Source: Nostoc sp. 'Peltigera membranacea cyanobiont' N6 (GTDB lineage Bacteria; Cyanobacteriota; Cyanobacteriia; Cyanobacteriales; Nostocaceae). From it: a DNA stretch of 64,000 nucleotides. This document shows positions 1-8,342 of this stretch, in pieces. The position numbers were made by a program, and so were the translations under genes. Below the pieces are notes generated by a model. It made no database searches, was not told the origin of the DNA, and saw nothing but the letters and a program-made list of their open reading frames with translations. Location: NCBI RefSeq assembly GCF_002949735.1, contig NZ_CP026681.1, forward strand, positions 5,300,001 to 5,364,000, in the 5' to 3' direction. Each line of letters begins with the position of its first letter. Within the stretch, counting starts at the first letter, position 1.

Positions 1-762
1 ATGCAAACCTGTTAGATCGTCGGTCAGCGATAACTGCCTTCCTTCTATCTCTGATTGTTTGCGGTTGCGAACTTCCTGAATGAGTTCCATCTGAGCGATC
101 GCTTGCCGACTTAGGCGGCGCAGTGCATCTAACTGCTGGTAACTTAGCTGACGAGGAACGGTATCCATGACACATAACGTTCCAACAGACAAACCATTGG
201 GCGTAACTAGTGGCGCACCAGCATAAAAACGAATTTTGGCATTACCTCTGACCAGAGGATTGTTAGCAAAGCGATCGTCCTTGATAGTGTTGGGAATTAC
301 TAATATATTCTCTGGTTGCAGAATGGTATGAGAGCAAAAAGCCGACTCTCTGGGTGTTTCCCTAACTTTTAGTCCAATTTTAGATTTAAACCATTGGCGA
401 TCGGCATCTACTAAACTAATTAAAGCAATTGGAGTCTTACAAATATAGGCAGCCAGAGCAGTTAGGTCATCAAATGCTTGTTCGGGTAGGGTATCCAAAA
501 TATTGTAGCCCGCCAATGCTTTGAGCCTTTCTGCTTCATTTTCAGATAGAGGAACAGTTTGGGTTTTCACAGATGAATGCCTGAGCTTTAGCCAGAAAAG
601 TTTGGTACGCTGGAGATTTTGCAATAACCGCAGGGTTAACTTTCCAGCATCAAGGCTGTGTGATATAAACATCTCTGCAACGAAAATCAGCATTCGGTTG
701 AATATACAGAAATATTGTATTGCATGATGTTCTTCATGCCTTTGGTTTGCTCTATTGTTCAT
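1..762 (-). CDS. GAF-domain sensor protein with beginning of GGDEF domain, partial (3' end outside window)
   Basis: The minus-strand frame is open from an ATG at 762 to the window edge, giving 254 residues without a stop. From about residue 64 it reads as a GAF domain of the type that starts 'ENEAERLKALAGYNILDT' and continues with 'ALISLVDADRQWFKS' and 'ESAFCSHTI'. After a short helical linker the last visible residues are 'LTDDLTGLH', the usual beginning of a GGDEF diguanylate cyclase domain, which would lie beyond the window. The likely role is cytoplasmic signalling, with GAF sensing and possibly c-di-GMP synthesis; the catalytic GGDEF motif itself is not visible. The start is uncertain: ATGs at 693 and 672 or a GTG at 570 are in frame, and the first 60 residues look unlike a conserved domain. 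Confidence 0.75.
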   Translation of the reverse strand, partial: MNNRANQRHEEHHAIQYFCIFNRMLIFVAEMFISHSLDAGKLTLRLLQNLQRTKLFWLKLRHSSVKTQTVPLSENEAERLKALAGYNILDTLPEQAFDDLTALAAYICKTPIALISLVDADRQWFKSKIGLKVRETPRESAFCSHTILQPENILVIPNTIKDDRFANNPLVRGNAKIRFYAGAPLVTPNGLSVGTLCVMDTVPRQLSYQQLDALRRLSRQAIAQMELIQEVRNRKQSEIEGRQLSLTDDLTGLH

Positions 763-916
763 ATCACCCTAACTTTCACTGTGCAAATTCCCTGAGTATG
801 TAGATGCTTACAAGGTCTTGTGCCCAAAGCCAGGTTAAAAACGATCGAGATCGACTAAAAATTATCAAAACTTATTATACTGTCAGTGTTACCGTAAAAA
901 CTTGATATTTTTAATA

Positions 917-1216
917 CTACCAATTTGTATAGATGCAAAGGGTCAATTTGCCAGTGTGGAAGTTGGCAGAATCTGGGTCAGTAACAGTTGTATCTGATTC
1001 TGCAATCAGTATCTCAGGGGCATTTTCAGTGTAACTAGCAGCATTCCCTGTGAGATTGCCAGAAGCAGCAATGCTAGCTGTTGTCAGTTTGTGCAACTTC
1101 TGAATGAATTCTTCCCCAGCGTCTCCAGCAGCAACGTTACAGCCGGAGAGTAACAGAGATGGAGAAACGCAGAGATGGGAAGACCAGGTTTGTAGTTCCT
1201 GAGTGTAGCATTGCAA
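917..1216 (-). pseudogene. Remnant of a cadherin-like/calcium-binding adhesin domain
   Basis: A 99-codon frame whose second half (residues 52-92) reads 'SYTENAPEILIAESD' then 'TVTDPDSANFHTGKLT'. This is the typical start of the bacterial SYTEN-type cadherin-like repeat found in large RTX/VCBS surface proteins. The domain breaks off after about 40 residues, and the N-terminal half is low in recognisable structure, so I read it as a leftover piece of a large gene rather than a working gene. A full-length relative of this protein class lies at 29369-34135. A short orphan gene using this domain start cannot be excluded. Confidence 0.45.
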
Positions 1217-1274
1217 TGTGCTGAGGATAATTTTCTCTCTCTGGAGGAATTTCCATTAACATATCAGGCTCGAA

Positions 1275-1505
1275 TTAGTCTTTATACGACTCCAAAATCC
1301 CACTGCGAATCATTAGTTGTGGCCAAAACAACACAAAAAATCCCATCCATGTCACTACAGGGATAGAAACAAGAACTGTTAGCCAGATAGTTTTAAATAG
1401 CAACCAGCTACCACTAATTAGTGTTACACCCGTCAAAACTATAGACCAGGGCTGACACCACCAAGGTTTGTAATTCCAAGGACTTATAGGCTTTTGTTCA
1501 GACAT
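1275..1505 (-). CDS. Small conserved cyanobacterial membrane protein (DUF6737-like)
   Basis: The gene encodes 76 residues, rich in tryptophan, with two predicted membrane segments at about residues 21-37 and 40-60. The pattern 'MSEQKPISPWNYKPWWCQPW' followed by two hydrophobic helices and 'FWPQLM' matches the small DUF6737 family that I associate with cyanobacteria. Its function is unknown and it probably sits in the thylakoid or plasma membrane. It starts with ATG at 1505 and stands alone, with 600 bases of gene-free DNA upstream. Confidence 0.7.
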   Translation of the reverse strand: MSEQKPISPWNYKPWWCQPWSIVLTGVTLISGSWLLFKTIWLTVLVSIPVVTWMGFFVLFWPQLMIRSGILESYKD

Positions 1506-2103
1506 TAATTTTATTTAATAAAACTCCAAATTTCCCTTTAACCATTTTTAGGGTAAACGATCTACTCGGCTTCCAAAGTTGAATGCGATCGCTATTAATA
1601 TTATCAAGGTTTTGGTAAAATTCGTGAGAAATATATATAACAGTGCTGATTTCCAGACAGGTTGAAGGTTATCAGACTGTTGGTTAATTGACAATTGGTC
1701 TAACCTCGATTCCTAAAACCCTGGTTTTGCGTTGTTTTCCCACTCTGCAATAAATTGCGGGCTAATCGGCTCTGTTTTTCAATATAGTTGGTAAATAGTT
1801 GGTAATTTGCTGTTGAACGCTTCACCTTCAACCACTTGCGATTGGAATACACTGGTAAAGTGCTTTAATGAACATATTAAATTATTTAAAATAGTAATAT
1901 TAAATTCAAATTAGAAGTCCAGCTTTTATATCATATAGTTTTACATACTTGTCTGCAAATCATGTAAAAAAAGCTAACACAGGAGAAATATTTTTCTATA
2001 AAATCTTACTGGACGGATTCAATTATGTGATTTAGCTAGAATCAAATTATAAATACAATTTTGATTCATTGGCAAAAGTTTTAACAATTATTTCTAGAAA
2101 AGG
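1506..2103. other. Intergenic region, no gene seen
   Basis: AT-rich spacer between the divergent small membrane protein and the cobalamin gene. It holds one HIP1-like GCGATCGC. I looked for a cobalamin riboswitch ahead of the adenosyltransferase gene and did not see its conserved boxes. Confidence 0.5.
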
Positions 2104-2106
2104 TTG

Positions 2107-2784
2107 ATGAAAAACGATACACCACAAGAATTAAACCAAGACAAAGAAATTGGACGCTTGATTGATGAGGTAATGTCTTCATCTCTGACTGATGAACAGT
2201 ACCGCAAGAAGATGCAGCGACGCAAAGAAGTACAAGACAAGCGCATAGCAGAAGCTGTACCCGAAAAAGGATTAATTATTGTAAATACTGGGAATGGTAA
2301 AGGTAAAACTACTGCGGCTTTAGGGATGGTATTACGATCGCTAGGTCATGGGTATAAAGTAGCGATCGTTCAATTCATCAAGGGAAGCTGGGAACCTTCA
2401 GAAAAAAGGGTTTTCAGCTATTGGGAAGACCAGATAGAATTTCATGCAATGGGCGAAGGCTTCACTTGGGAAACTCAAGACCGCGATCGCGATCTTGACA
2501 AAGCTAGCGCCGCCTGGGAAAAATCATTAGAATATATTCTCAACCCAGACTTTCATCTGGTGTTATTAGACGAAATCAATATCGCCCTCAAAATGGCTTA
2601 CTTACCATTAGAGGACGTTTTAGCGGGTTTGGCACAAAAACCAGCTAACAAACACGTTATTCTCACAGGCAGAGGCGCACCGGCTGGTTTAATTGAGCGT
2701 GCTGATCTCGTAACCGAAATGACTCTAGTTAAGCATCCTTTCCGCGATCAAGGCGTTAAAGCGCAACCAGGAATTGAGTATTAA
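2107..2784 (+). CDS. cobO: Cob(I)yrinic acid a,c-diamide adenosyltransferase (CobO/BtuR type)
   Basis: The protein of about 225 residues transfers the 5'-deoxyadenosyl group of ATP to the cobalt of corrinoids in adenosylcobalamin synthesis. A P-loop 'TGNGKGKTT' lies at residues 61-69, followed by the family segments 'VAIVQFIKGSW', 'LVLLDEINIAL' (Walker B-like) and 'VILTGRGAP'. It ends with the usual 'PFRDQGVKAQPGIEY'. Length fits the CobA/CobO/PduO-unrelated BtuR family, with an N-terminal extension of about 50 charged residues. I chose ATG at 2107; a TTG directly before it (2104) is in frame, and the purine-rich 'AGAAAAGG' just upstream is close to both. The gene stands alone, convergent with the next gene. 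Confidence 0.93.
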   Translation: MKNDTPQELNQDKEIGRLIDEVMSSSLTDEQYRKKMQRRKEVQDKRIAEAVPEKGLIIVNTGNGKGKTTAALGMVLRSLGHGYKVAIVQFIKGSWEPSEKRVFSYWEDQIEFHAMGEGFTWETQDRDRDLDKASAAWEKSLEYILNPDFHLVLLDEINIALKMAYLPLEDVLAGLAQKPANKHVILTGRGAPAGLIERADLVTEMTLVKHPFRDQGVKAQPGIEY

Positions 2785-2792
2785 CTTAAAGA

Positions 2793-3497
2793 TTATTTAC
2801 ACATTTGCAACGTGCGGCGATCGCTAGCTGTGATGGAATTTAATTGATAAAAGTCTTGCAGAGCTACTGAGTAAGGATAACTGCTGAACTCATCTTCACC
2901 GACTTGAGGCAGTCTATTATTTGCAGCTACCTGATTTGACTGAACCGAATTGGCTTCATTTGACGAACTATTAACCGTCATCGCCAACTCTCCTGATTGG
3001 CTAAGTGTACCCTGAAAACAATTAAACTCTGAATGAGGCATATACAACGCACCAGTTATCTTGTCCTGCTGCTTTTGAAATATAATGTAACCTTGACCAA
3101 GCTGGTTTGATTTTGGGGATTGACCATAGAGATAAACCCCATCTTTTGTAGGAAAATTCACTTTTGGTAAAACTTCTGTGCCTGTAGCTCCCTGAGAATC
3201 TGGAACCAGTGCTGTGGTTGTAGCGAGTGTTTTTCCGCTCTTATGCATAAAAACCCCTCTCTCTCCAGCCGCCGCTCTCTGCTGACTTCTTTCTTCTCTA
3301 ACTCTTCTTAGCTGCGACAAAAGGGAGTTTTCGGAGATTTTGGTTTTCTGAATCTGAGCCGATGATAATGGAGAATCTGTAACCGATACAACTTGAGTCT
3401 GCTTGCCTATAAAGCCCAAACCGAGAAGTAAGCCTAAGCCCGCTAGGGAAATTCCCCACTGGCGGGGAGATAAGAACTGATAAAGGTTGTTAAGCAC
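2793..3497 (-). CDS. Hypothetical cyanobacterial protein with N-terminal membrane anchor
   Basis: The 234-residue protein has a single hydrophobic segment at about residues 14-32 (signal anchor or signal peptide). A polar linker of about 75 residues follows, then a conserved-looking region from about residue 112: 'FPTKDGVYLYGQSPKSNQLG' and 'ALYMPHSEFNCFQGTL'. I recognise this pattern from unannotated cyanobacterial proteins but know no function. It probably faces the periplasm or lumen. It is convergent with cobO, leaving an 8-base gap. Confidence 0.7.
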   Translation of the reverse strand: MLNNLYQFLSPRQWGISLAGLGLLLGLGFIGKQTQVVSVTDSPLSSAQIQKTKISENSLLSQLRRVREERSQQRAAAGERGVFMHKSGKTLATTTALVPDSQGATGTEVLPKVNFPTKDGVYLYGQSPKSNQLGQGYIIFQKQQDKITGALYMPHSEFNCFQGTLSQSGELAMTVNSSSNEANSVQSNQVAANNRLPQVGEDEFSSYPYSVALQDFYQLNSITASDRRTLQMCK

Positions 3498-3704
3498 CCT
3501 ACTTCTCCTGTTAAAAAATCAACTAAGTTTTTTAGAACTTACTTAAACTATAACCAAGTCTTAATTGTTAAAGACTTAGTTCACGACTTATATTACTATT
3601 GTCCAAAAAAGAAAACTGTCAAAAACTAAAGTTTTTATTTTATCTAGCTCAACAATCTTAGATTACCACCAGTTAGAGTCAGTGAGCGATCGTGACAAAT
3701 GAAA

Positions 3705-3740
3705 GCTCTGTAGTCAGGGCTGAAGCCTTTACTACAGAGC
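3705..3740. repeat. 36-bp perfect-arm inverted repeat (dispersed hairpin)
   Basis: Arms GCTCTGTAGT and ACTACAGAGC (10 bp, perfect) enclose a further AGGGC-TGAA-GCCTT stem with a 4-base loop, so almost the whole element can pair. A related, less perfect element with 'GTAGT...ACTAC' arms lies at 41016-41083. It is likely a small dispersed repeat; no T-tract follows directly, so I do not call it a terminator. Confidence 0.6.
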
Positions 3741-3893
3741 TATTTAATTAACTTTATATTGCTTAATATAACTTAATTTATTCTTAATTCAATAGATTCA
3801 TCCCATTGGGTGAGGCTAATCAGAAATTAAATCTTCTCAATCAACATCAGTTTTGTGGCATCTTGTTTTTTACTTTTTAATGAGTAAAAATAC

Positions 3894-4005
3894 TATAGGA
3901 ATCATATTTTATTTTTGAAAAAATATAAGTATTTGTAGGGTATGTTAGACGGAACGTCGTAACGCACCCTACGTAAGATTTCAAAAATAAAATACTAGTC
4001 CTATA
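3894..4005. mobile_element. MITE-like element, about 112 bp
   Basis: The ends form terminal inverted repeats of 27 bp with 24 matches: both begin TATAGGA and share TATTTTATTTTTGAAA. Inside is a second palindrome with GTAGGGT and ACCCTAC arms enclosing 'TTAGACGGAACGTCGTAA'. There is no coding capacity. TA at the outer ends would fit insertion by an IS630/Tc1-type transposase, but the family assignment is inference. It sits in the gene-free DNA downstream of the sigma factor gene. Confidence 0.6.
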
Positions 4006-4020
4006 ATATTATTTTGTCGG

Positions 4021-4062
4021 TTAGCGTCTCGCAGAGAAGGTGGTGACTTCCGCGATACGTTA
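4021..4062. repeat. Imperfect inverted repeat
   Basis: TTAGCGTCTCGCAGAGAAG at the left can pair with CTTCCGCGATACGTTAA at the right around a GTGGTGA loop, with a few mismatches. It resembles short palindromic repeats scattered between genes in Nostoc. It lies next to the MITE at 3894-4005 and the terminator at 4132. Confidence 0.45.
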
Positions 4063-4131
4063 AATCAAAATATTTTTCCTACCAATCGGCATAAAAATCG
4101 CCCCCTGAATTTAGGAGGCGCATCAAGCTTT

Positions 4132-4155
4132 AGAGACGCGGGATTTCGCGTCTCT
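4132..4155 (-). terminator. Hairpin at 3' end of the sigma factor gene
   Basis: AGAGACGCG and CGCGTCTCT form a perfect 9-bp stem around a 6-base loop, 4 bases past the stop codon of the minus-strand sigma factor gene. There is no clear T-tract, so it may protect the 3' end or be a dispersed repeat. A similar GAGGCGTGA hairpin occurs at 46416-46440. Confidence 0.5.
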
Positions 4156-4159
4156 ATAT

Positions 4160-5143
4160 TTAACTAGCAATGTATTCTTGGACATTGGCGCGACGGCGAC
4201 GCAGATGAGCTAAAGCCTGATGCTCTAACTGGCGGACGCGTTCGCGGCTGAGATTCAATCTCTCACCCACTTTCGCCAATGACATTTCATTACCATCTTC
4301 TAAACCAAAGCGTAGAGCTAAAACTTCTCGCTGTTGCGGGGTTAGTTCTGCTAGTAGGTTGTTCAAGTCTTGGCGTAAGAATTCCTGGTTGGTGTAATAC
4401 TCTGGTGATGGGCCGCCATCTTCGAGCATTTCTTGCAACTCAGTATCCTGATTATCGCCAACTTTAACATCCAAAGATACTGGTTGACGCGCCATGTTTA
4501 GGTACTCGCGAATCTGAACGGGTTCTAGTTCCAGTTCTTTAGCAATTTCGGCTGGAGTAGGCGATCGCCCCAAGGTTTGAGCCAACTCACGCTGTACTTT
4601 CTTGATTTTGTTCAGTTTTTCGGTAATGTGAATCGGTAAGCGGATAGTACGCCCTTGTTGAGCGATCGCGCGGGTAATTGCTTGGCGAATCCACCAGTAA
4701 GCGTAAGTCGAGAACTTATAACCCCTCATTGGGTCAAATTTCTCCACACCCCGCTCTAATCCTAGTGTTCCTTCCTGAATTAAATCCAGAAATTCCATAT
4801 TCCGCTTTTGGTACTTTTTCGCAATAGCAACAACCAAGCGCAAATTCGCTTCGATCATTTTTTGCTTTGCCCGCTTACCTTGGGCTACAGTTTGCTGTAC
4901 TTCAGTTTCTGATAATTGAACCACGTCAGCCCACTCTGACATATCCGGTTCGCGGTGCAGTTTCTTCGCCAAAACCTCTTTGGCATCGATGAGCGTCATC
5001 ATTTGTTGCACCTGTTTCCCAAAGACAATCTCTTGTTCGCGGGTTAACAGTGGTACACGACCAATTTCTCGCAGATAGGTTCGCACCATATCAGCCGTGA
5101 ATCTGGTGTTGAGGTTTTCCGTTTGGGCATTGACAGTAGGCAT
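4160..5143 (-). CDS. Group 2 RNA polymerase sigma factor (SigA-related, SigB/SigD type)
   Basis: The 327-residue sigma-70 protein lacks the long acidic region 1.1. 'YLREIGRVPLLTREQE' at residues 23-38 is region 1.2. 'EANLRLVVAIAKKYQKRN' through 'YAYWWIRQAITRAI' (about 98-160) is region 2, including the -10 recognition helix. Region 3 starts at 'RLPIHITEKLNKIKK'. 'LTPQQREVLALRFGL' with 'NLSRERVRQLEHQAL' is region 4 with the -35 recognition helix. The length and close match to the principal sigma factor put it in cyanobacterial group 2, which is non-essential and responds to light, nutrient or stress changes. I cannot settle between SigB- and SigD-like subgroups without a tree. It is monocistronic, with a 550-base upstream region. 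Confidence 0.93.
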   Translation of the reverse strand: MPTVNAQTENLNTRFTADMVRTYLREIGRVPLLTREQEIVFGKQVQQMMTLIDAKEVLAKKLHREPDMSEWADVVQLSETEVQQTVAQGKRAKQKMIEANLRLVVAIAKKYQKRNMEFLDLIQEGTLGLERGVEKFDPMRGYKFSTYAYWWIRQAITRAIAQQGRTIRLPIHITEKLNKIKKVQRELAQTLGRSPTPAEIAKELELEPVQIREYLNMARQPVSLDVKVGDNQDTELQEMLEDGGPSPEYYTNQEFLRQDLNNLLAELTPQQREVLALRFGLEDGNEMSLAKVGERLNLSRERVRQLEHQALAHLRRRRANVQEYIAS

Positions 5144-5633
5144 TGGTGCGTCGTCCTCTACTCCGTAAATAAAATGTATTTTTTCTTACTAAAATGGAAT
5201 GATAAAGGTAGTAAATCTATCAAAAAATATCAGGAGCTACTAAAAACAATTGTCAATTGATACAGACGTTCTTAAGACGGTAAGCCCCTAAGATAGGTTC
5301 CCCTACCTTCCCTAAATTGTTCAATCTCTTATAAGCACACTGGTTATTTTTGAGAATTATTTTTTAGGTAGTTAATGACAGCAACTAATAAATCCGAAGT
5401 CGTTATGAGTTCCACTTACTTTATATTACGATAAATCAGGTAGATAGTAAAGTATCTTAAGATAAAGCTTTAAATTATAATTCAAAATTACTCGTTTAGA
5501 AAAAAAATTTAAGCTTCCTTGAAATTACTGACTATATCTATAGTGACCCCAAAAACCCCTCTTCTGTTGCCAAGAACTAGCCGGATAACCGAACTTATTT
5601 TCCTGTGAGGATGGGGGATGTTACGAATTGGGG
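5144..5633. other. Intergenic region upstream of the sigma factor gene
   Basis: About 490 AT-rich bases with no convincing open frame. It must hold the promoter of the minus-strand sigma factor gene. I could not pick a -10/-35 pair with confidence. Confidence 0.5.
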
Positions 5634-5690
5634 ATTTGTCATTTGTCATTTGTCATTGGTCATTTGCAAAGGACAACTGACAAATGACTA
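5634..5690. repeat. Heptanucleotide tandem repeat (TTTGTCA/TTGGTCA)
   Basis: Four to five tandem units of TTTGTCA or TTGGTCA are followed by an inverted copy (GACAAATGAC), so the array can fold back. It ends one base before the stop codon of the HerA-like gene. The same heptamer occurs again at that gene's start (7430-7498). Short tandemly repeated repetitive (STRR) heptamers are known from heterocystous cyanobacteria. Confidence 0.8.
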
Positions 5691-5691
5691 T

Positions 5692-7434
5692 CTAGAATCC
5701 CAAATCAGCTTTGGCGAGTTCAGCCGCAGCGAATACTTCCGCGTCAGGTTTTTCTTCCCAGGCTGGCTCACCAATTTCTTCGTAAAAAGTTGCGTCGTAA
5801 GGACGAGTACGTACCACCACCGGCATGGGAACGGCATGACCCAAAATTAAAGCTTGTTGCTTAGAGTCTAACTTTGCCAATACCGATCGCAGTCCGCTAC
5901 CACCAGATACACCCGTAAAAATCGCGTCAATGTCTTTTTCGTCATTCAGCAAAGCGGTAATGCGAGTCCCAATCTGGGACATAACCTCATTATCAATACC
6001 CGATGGACGTTGATCGACTACCAAAAGAGTGACAAAATACTTTCGCAGTTCGCGGGCAATAGTCCCAAAGATAGTACTTTGTACCACTCCTGGATCTAGA
6101 AAACGATGCGCCTCTTCAATGGTAATCATCAACGGCGTGGGGCGATCGCAAGGATTTTTGCTTTGCAGAAATTTATCTGCTTTTTTGACGTAATGCTCAT
6201 GAATCCGGCGGGTGATCATGTTCGTCACCAACATATAAGAGAGCATATTAGACTGGGAACCAAATTCTATCACAACATTTTTCCCAGATTCCAGACATTG
6301 CACAATTTTACTAATATAATTCTGGGGACAAACCGCTCGCATATACTTCAAGCTGTCCATCCGCAAGAGTTTGCGCTGCAATGCCATAATCGAGCCTTTG
6401 TGTCCGCGCTTCTCGTCGCAAAACATCTCGATTTCATCATTAGTCATGTTCAGCAGTTGGACAATCCAAGATTTGCCAAACTCACTATATAGAATATTGG
6501 CGTTATCTAGGGCTGCGTCAGAGAGTCCTAAATCTCGGCTACATAACTTAATATCTTCAACTTCAATTTGCTCGTAACTCAAATAAAGTTCTTGAGCATC
6601 ACGCACACCCCGGCGCTTTGTCGATTCCGGGTCGAGAGTGTAGACCTCAACTTTACTAGGAAATAATTGTTTTAAACCCTTAACAGTACTGACGTTCTTC
6701 CCTTCTGCGACAGCTTCCCAACCATACTCAGAGTGCATATCAAAAATCAAATTTACAGCCGCACTTTTACGGATAACGCCAGCTAAAAGTAACCGCGTGA
6801 GAAAGGATTTACCAGTACCAGATTTCCCAAAAACCCCATTACTCCGTTCCACGAAGCGGTTTAAATCGATACAAACGGGCACATCCATATCCAAAGGTTT
6901 CCCGATGGAAAAATTGCGCCTTTGGGGGTCATCTTCCCAACCAAATACGCGGCGAAAATCGTCAACACTGGCATCGTAAACTTGACTAAAGTGACTAGGA
7001 ATAGTTTTAACAGGTAACAATTCCATCGTTGTGCTAGTTTGTGGCACAAATGAAGCCAAACCCGTCACTGATGGGATAAAGGGATTTGCCGATTTGCCAT
7101 TTGTTGGCGAGAAAGATTCTTCCGATTCGGGAGTGAACATCAACATCGGCGCGAGGTTGATAGTACCATAAGTACCACTTCCGGCTAAAACATCTCGTAA
7201 AAAAGTGTCTTCCCAACTGGGGGGATTAGCAATAATTCGGGCATTAGCTGCTCCTAATGCTACATCTGTCAGCATACAAAAAAAGCGCGATCGCATCCCT
7301 TGCACAACAAGAAACTTACCAACCCGCATATCTTCCACAGAAATGTCAGGATGCAATCGTACTTCTAAACCTTCAGTTAGAGAACCTTGAATGACCGAAC
7401 CTAATGGCTGTCCCGAATTCATCTGATTAGTCAT
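5692..7434 (-). CDS. HerA-like ATP-binding protein (DUF87 family)
   Basis: The 580-residue protein has an N-terminal HAS-barrel-like region (about residues 10-70) and a RecA-fold motor. The P-loop 'GKSGTGKS' lies at 203-210, 'NLIFDMHSEYGW' follows, and the Walker B-like 'LMITIEEAHRFLDPG' and 'VVDQRPSGIDNEVMSQIGTR' (sensor/arginine region) come later. These are features of the HerA/FtsK ATPase superfamily. Archaeal HerA works with NurA in DNA end resection; I see no NurA partner here, so the role in DNA handling is inferred. The first ATG (7434) lies within a heptamer repeat array without a Shine-Dalgarno site; the in-frame ATG four codons later (7422, 'MNSGQPLG') is an alternative start. Confidence 0.88.
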   Translation of the reverse strand: MTNQMNSGQPLGSVIQGSLTEGLEVRLHPDISVEDMRVGKFLVVQGMRSRFFCMLTDVALGAANARIIANPPSWEDTFLRDVLAGSGTYGTINLAPMLMFTPESEESFSPTNGKSANPFIPSVTGLASFVPQTSTTMELLPVKTIPSHFSQVYDASVDDFRRVFGWEDDPQRRNFSIGKPLDMDVPVCIDLNRFVERSNGVFGKSGTGKSFLTRLLLAGVIRKSAAVNLIFDMHSEYGWEAVAEGKNVSTVKGLKQLFPSKVEVYTLDPESTKRRGVRDAQELYLSYEQIEVEDIKLCSRDLGLSDAALDNANILYSEFGKSWIVQLLNMTNDEIEMFCDEKRGHKGSIMALQRKLLRMDSLKYMRAVCPQNYISKIVQCLESGKNVVIEFGSQSNMLSYMLVTNMITRRIHEHYVKKADKFLQSKNPCDRPTPLMITIEEAHRFLDPGVVQSTIFGTIARELRKYFVTLLVVDQRPSGIDNEVMSQIGTRITALLNDEKDIDAIFTGVSGGSGLRSVLAKLDSKQQALILGHAVPMPVVVRTRPYDATFYEEIGEPAWEEKPDAEVFAAAELAKADLGF

Positions 7435-7498
7435 TTGTCATTTGTCATTTGTCATTGGTCATTGGTCATTGGTTATTGGTCATTGGTCATTTGTCATT
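7430..7498. repeat. Heptanucleotide tandem repeat overlapping the start of the HerA-like gene
   Basis: About nine units of TTTGTCA, TTGGTCA or TTGGTTA run up to the start codon. Read on the minus strand the unit is ATGACAA or ATGACCA, so every unit carries an ATG and the annotated start (ATGACTA) looks like the last, degenerate unit. Confidence 0.8.
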
Positions 7499-7506
7499 CT
7501 CCACCC

Positions 7507-7546
7507 TGTGCCCCATACCCAATGCCCGATGCCCAATGCCCAATTA
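7507..7546. repeat. Second heptamer array (GCCCAAT-type)
   Basis: Units ACCCAAT, GCCCGAT, GCCCAAT and GCCCAAT lie in tandem between the GST-like gene and the previous array. This is a different heptamer family placed back to back with TTGGTCA. Confidence 0.65.
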
Positions 7547-7547
7547 T

Positions 7548-8342
7548 CTAATCAATCTGAATCGAAGTTGGCGCACCTCCTGCGGCTGAGGTGCTACTGA
7601 TTAATGGTTTACGGAATTGAGCGTAAATGCGATCGCGCCAGGTAAAGAATGGTTCATAATCTATATTCTCTGAAAAGATTGGCAATCCTTTTCCTCTAAT
7701 AGAAGCTGGTAAATCCAGATAGGGGCCAGGGGGGAACTTGAGCAATATCGATAAGCCCGCTACTGACAAGTCAGCTAAAGTCGGCTCATCTCCAGTTAGA
7801 TAAGGACTATCTGCCAATAATAACGTTAACGCTTCCAAGTCTTGTTTTAAAGATGCGATCGCTGATTGGATCGCATCTGGACTATAACCTACCCCAAAAC
7901 CTAACACTGTCAGTAAGTCAGTGGGTACTCCTCCAACTAGACTTTTAAATATATCTGGTGTTGAGGTCGGTAATAAAGACTTGCGGAAATTTTGATCTTG
8001 ACTTACGGCTGCAAATAGTGCCTTTCGACCTTTGATGCCTATAGATTCATCCGCCCATTCTTCAATCAATAAAGTTAAACCCCGTTTTTTGGGATCTTGG
8101 GGTATTATCGGGCGATCGGGATACTCTAAGTCTAAATACTTAGCTATCTCCGTAGAATCCGCAATATATTTATTCCGATCCTTTAACACTGGCACTTGTT
8201 TCTGACCAGTCAGCCGGAACAGTTCTACTTGTCCGATTCCAGGCGTAACCTCTATTTTGCGGTAATTTAGTCCTTTAAAATCTAGAATTAGGCGCACTTT
8301 CTCTGAGTATTGAGATAGTTCCCATTGGTATAATTCCAGCAT
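7548..8342 (-). CDS. Glutathione S-transferase family protein
   Basis: The 264-residue protein begins 'MLELYQWELSQYSEKVRLIL', a thioredoxin-fold GST N-terminal domain. 'KQVPVLKDRNKYIADSTEIA' follows with the cis-proline and the Ser-Thr glutathione-binding pair ('DST'). The all-helical C-terminal domain has 'LADSPYLTGDEPTLADLSV' near residue 190. The usual SPYC cysteine is replaced by 'SQYS'. The substrate is unknown. I moved the start to ATG 8342, which has an AAGG eight bases upstream; a longer frame from a TTG at 8366 exists but lacks family similarity. Confidence 0.85.
   Translation of the reverse strand: MLELYQWELSQYSEKVRLILDFKGLNYRKIEVTPGIGQVELFRLTGQKQVPVLKDRNKYIADSTEIAKYLDLEYPDRPIIPQDPKKRGLTLLIEEWADESIGIKGRKALFAAVSQDQNFRKSLLPTSTPDIFKSLVGGVPTDLLTVLGFGVGYSPDAIQSAIASLKQDLEALTLLLADSPYLTGDEPTLADLSVAGLSILLKFPPGPYLDLPASIRGKGLPIFSENIDYEPFFTWRDRIYAQFRKPLISSTSAAGGAPTSIQID

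Noticed and set aside
1506..2103. Cobalamin riboswitch upstream of cobO
   Set aside because: The conserved B12-box and receptor motifs could not be found in this stretch.
4279..4467. 62-codon + frame with a lipobox-like 'LLVGCSS'
   Set aside because: It lies entirely inside the sigma factor gene on the opposite strand; the lipobox resemblance is chance.
5634..7546. Heptamer arrays considered as a CRISPR array
   Set aside because: Units are contiguous 7-mers with no unique spacers, and no cas genes are present.
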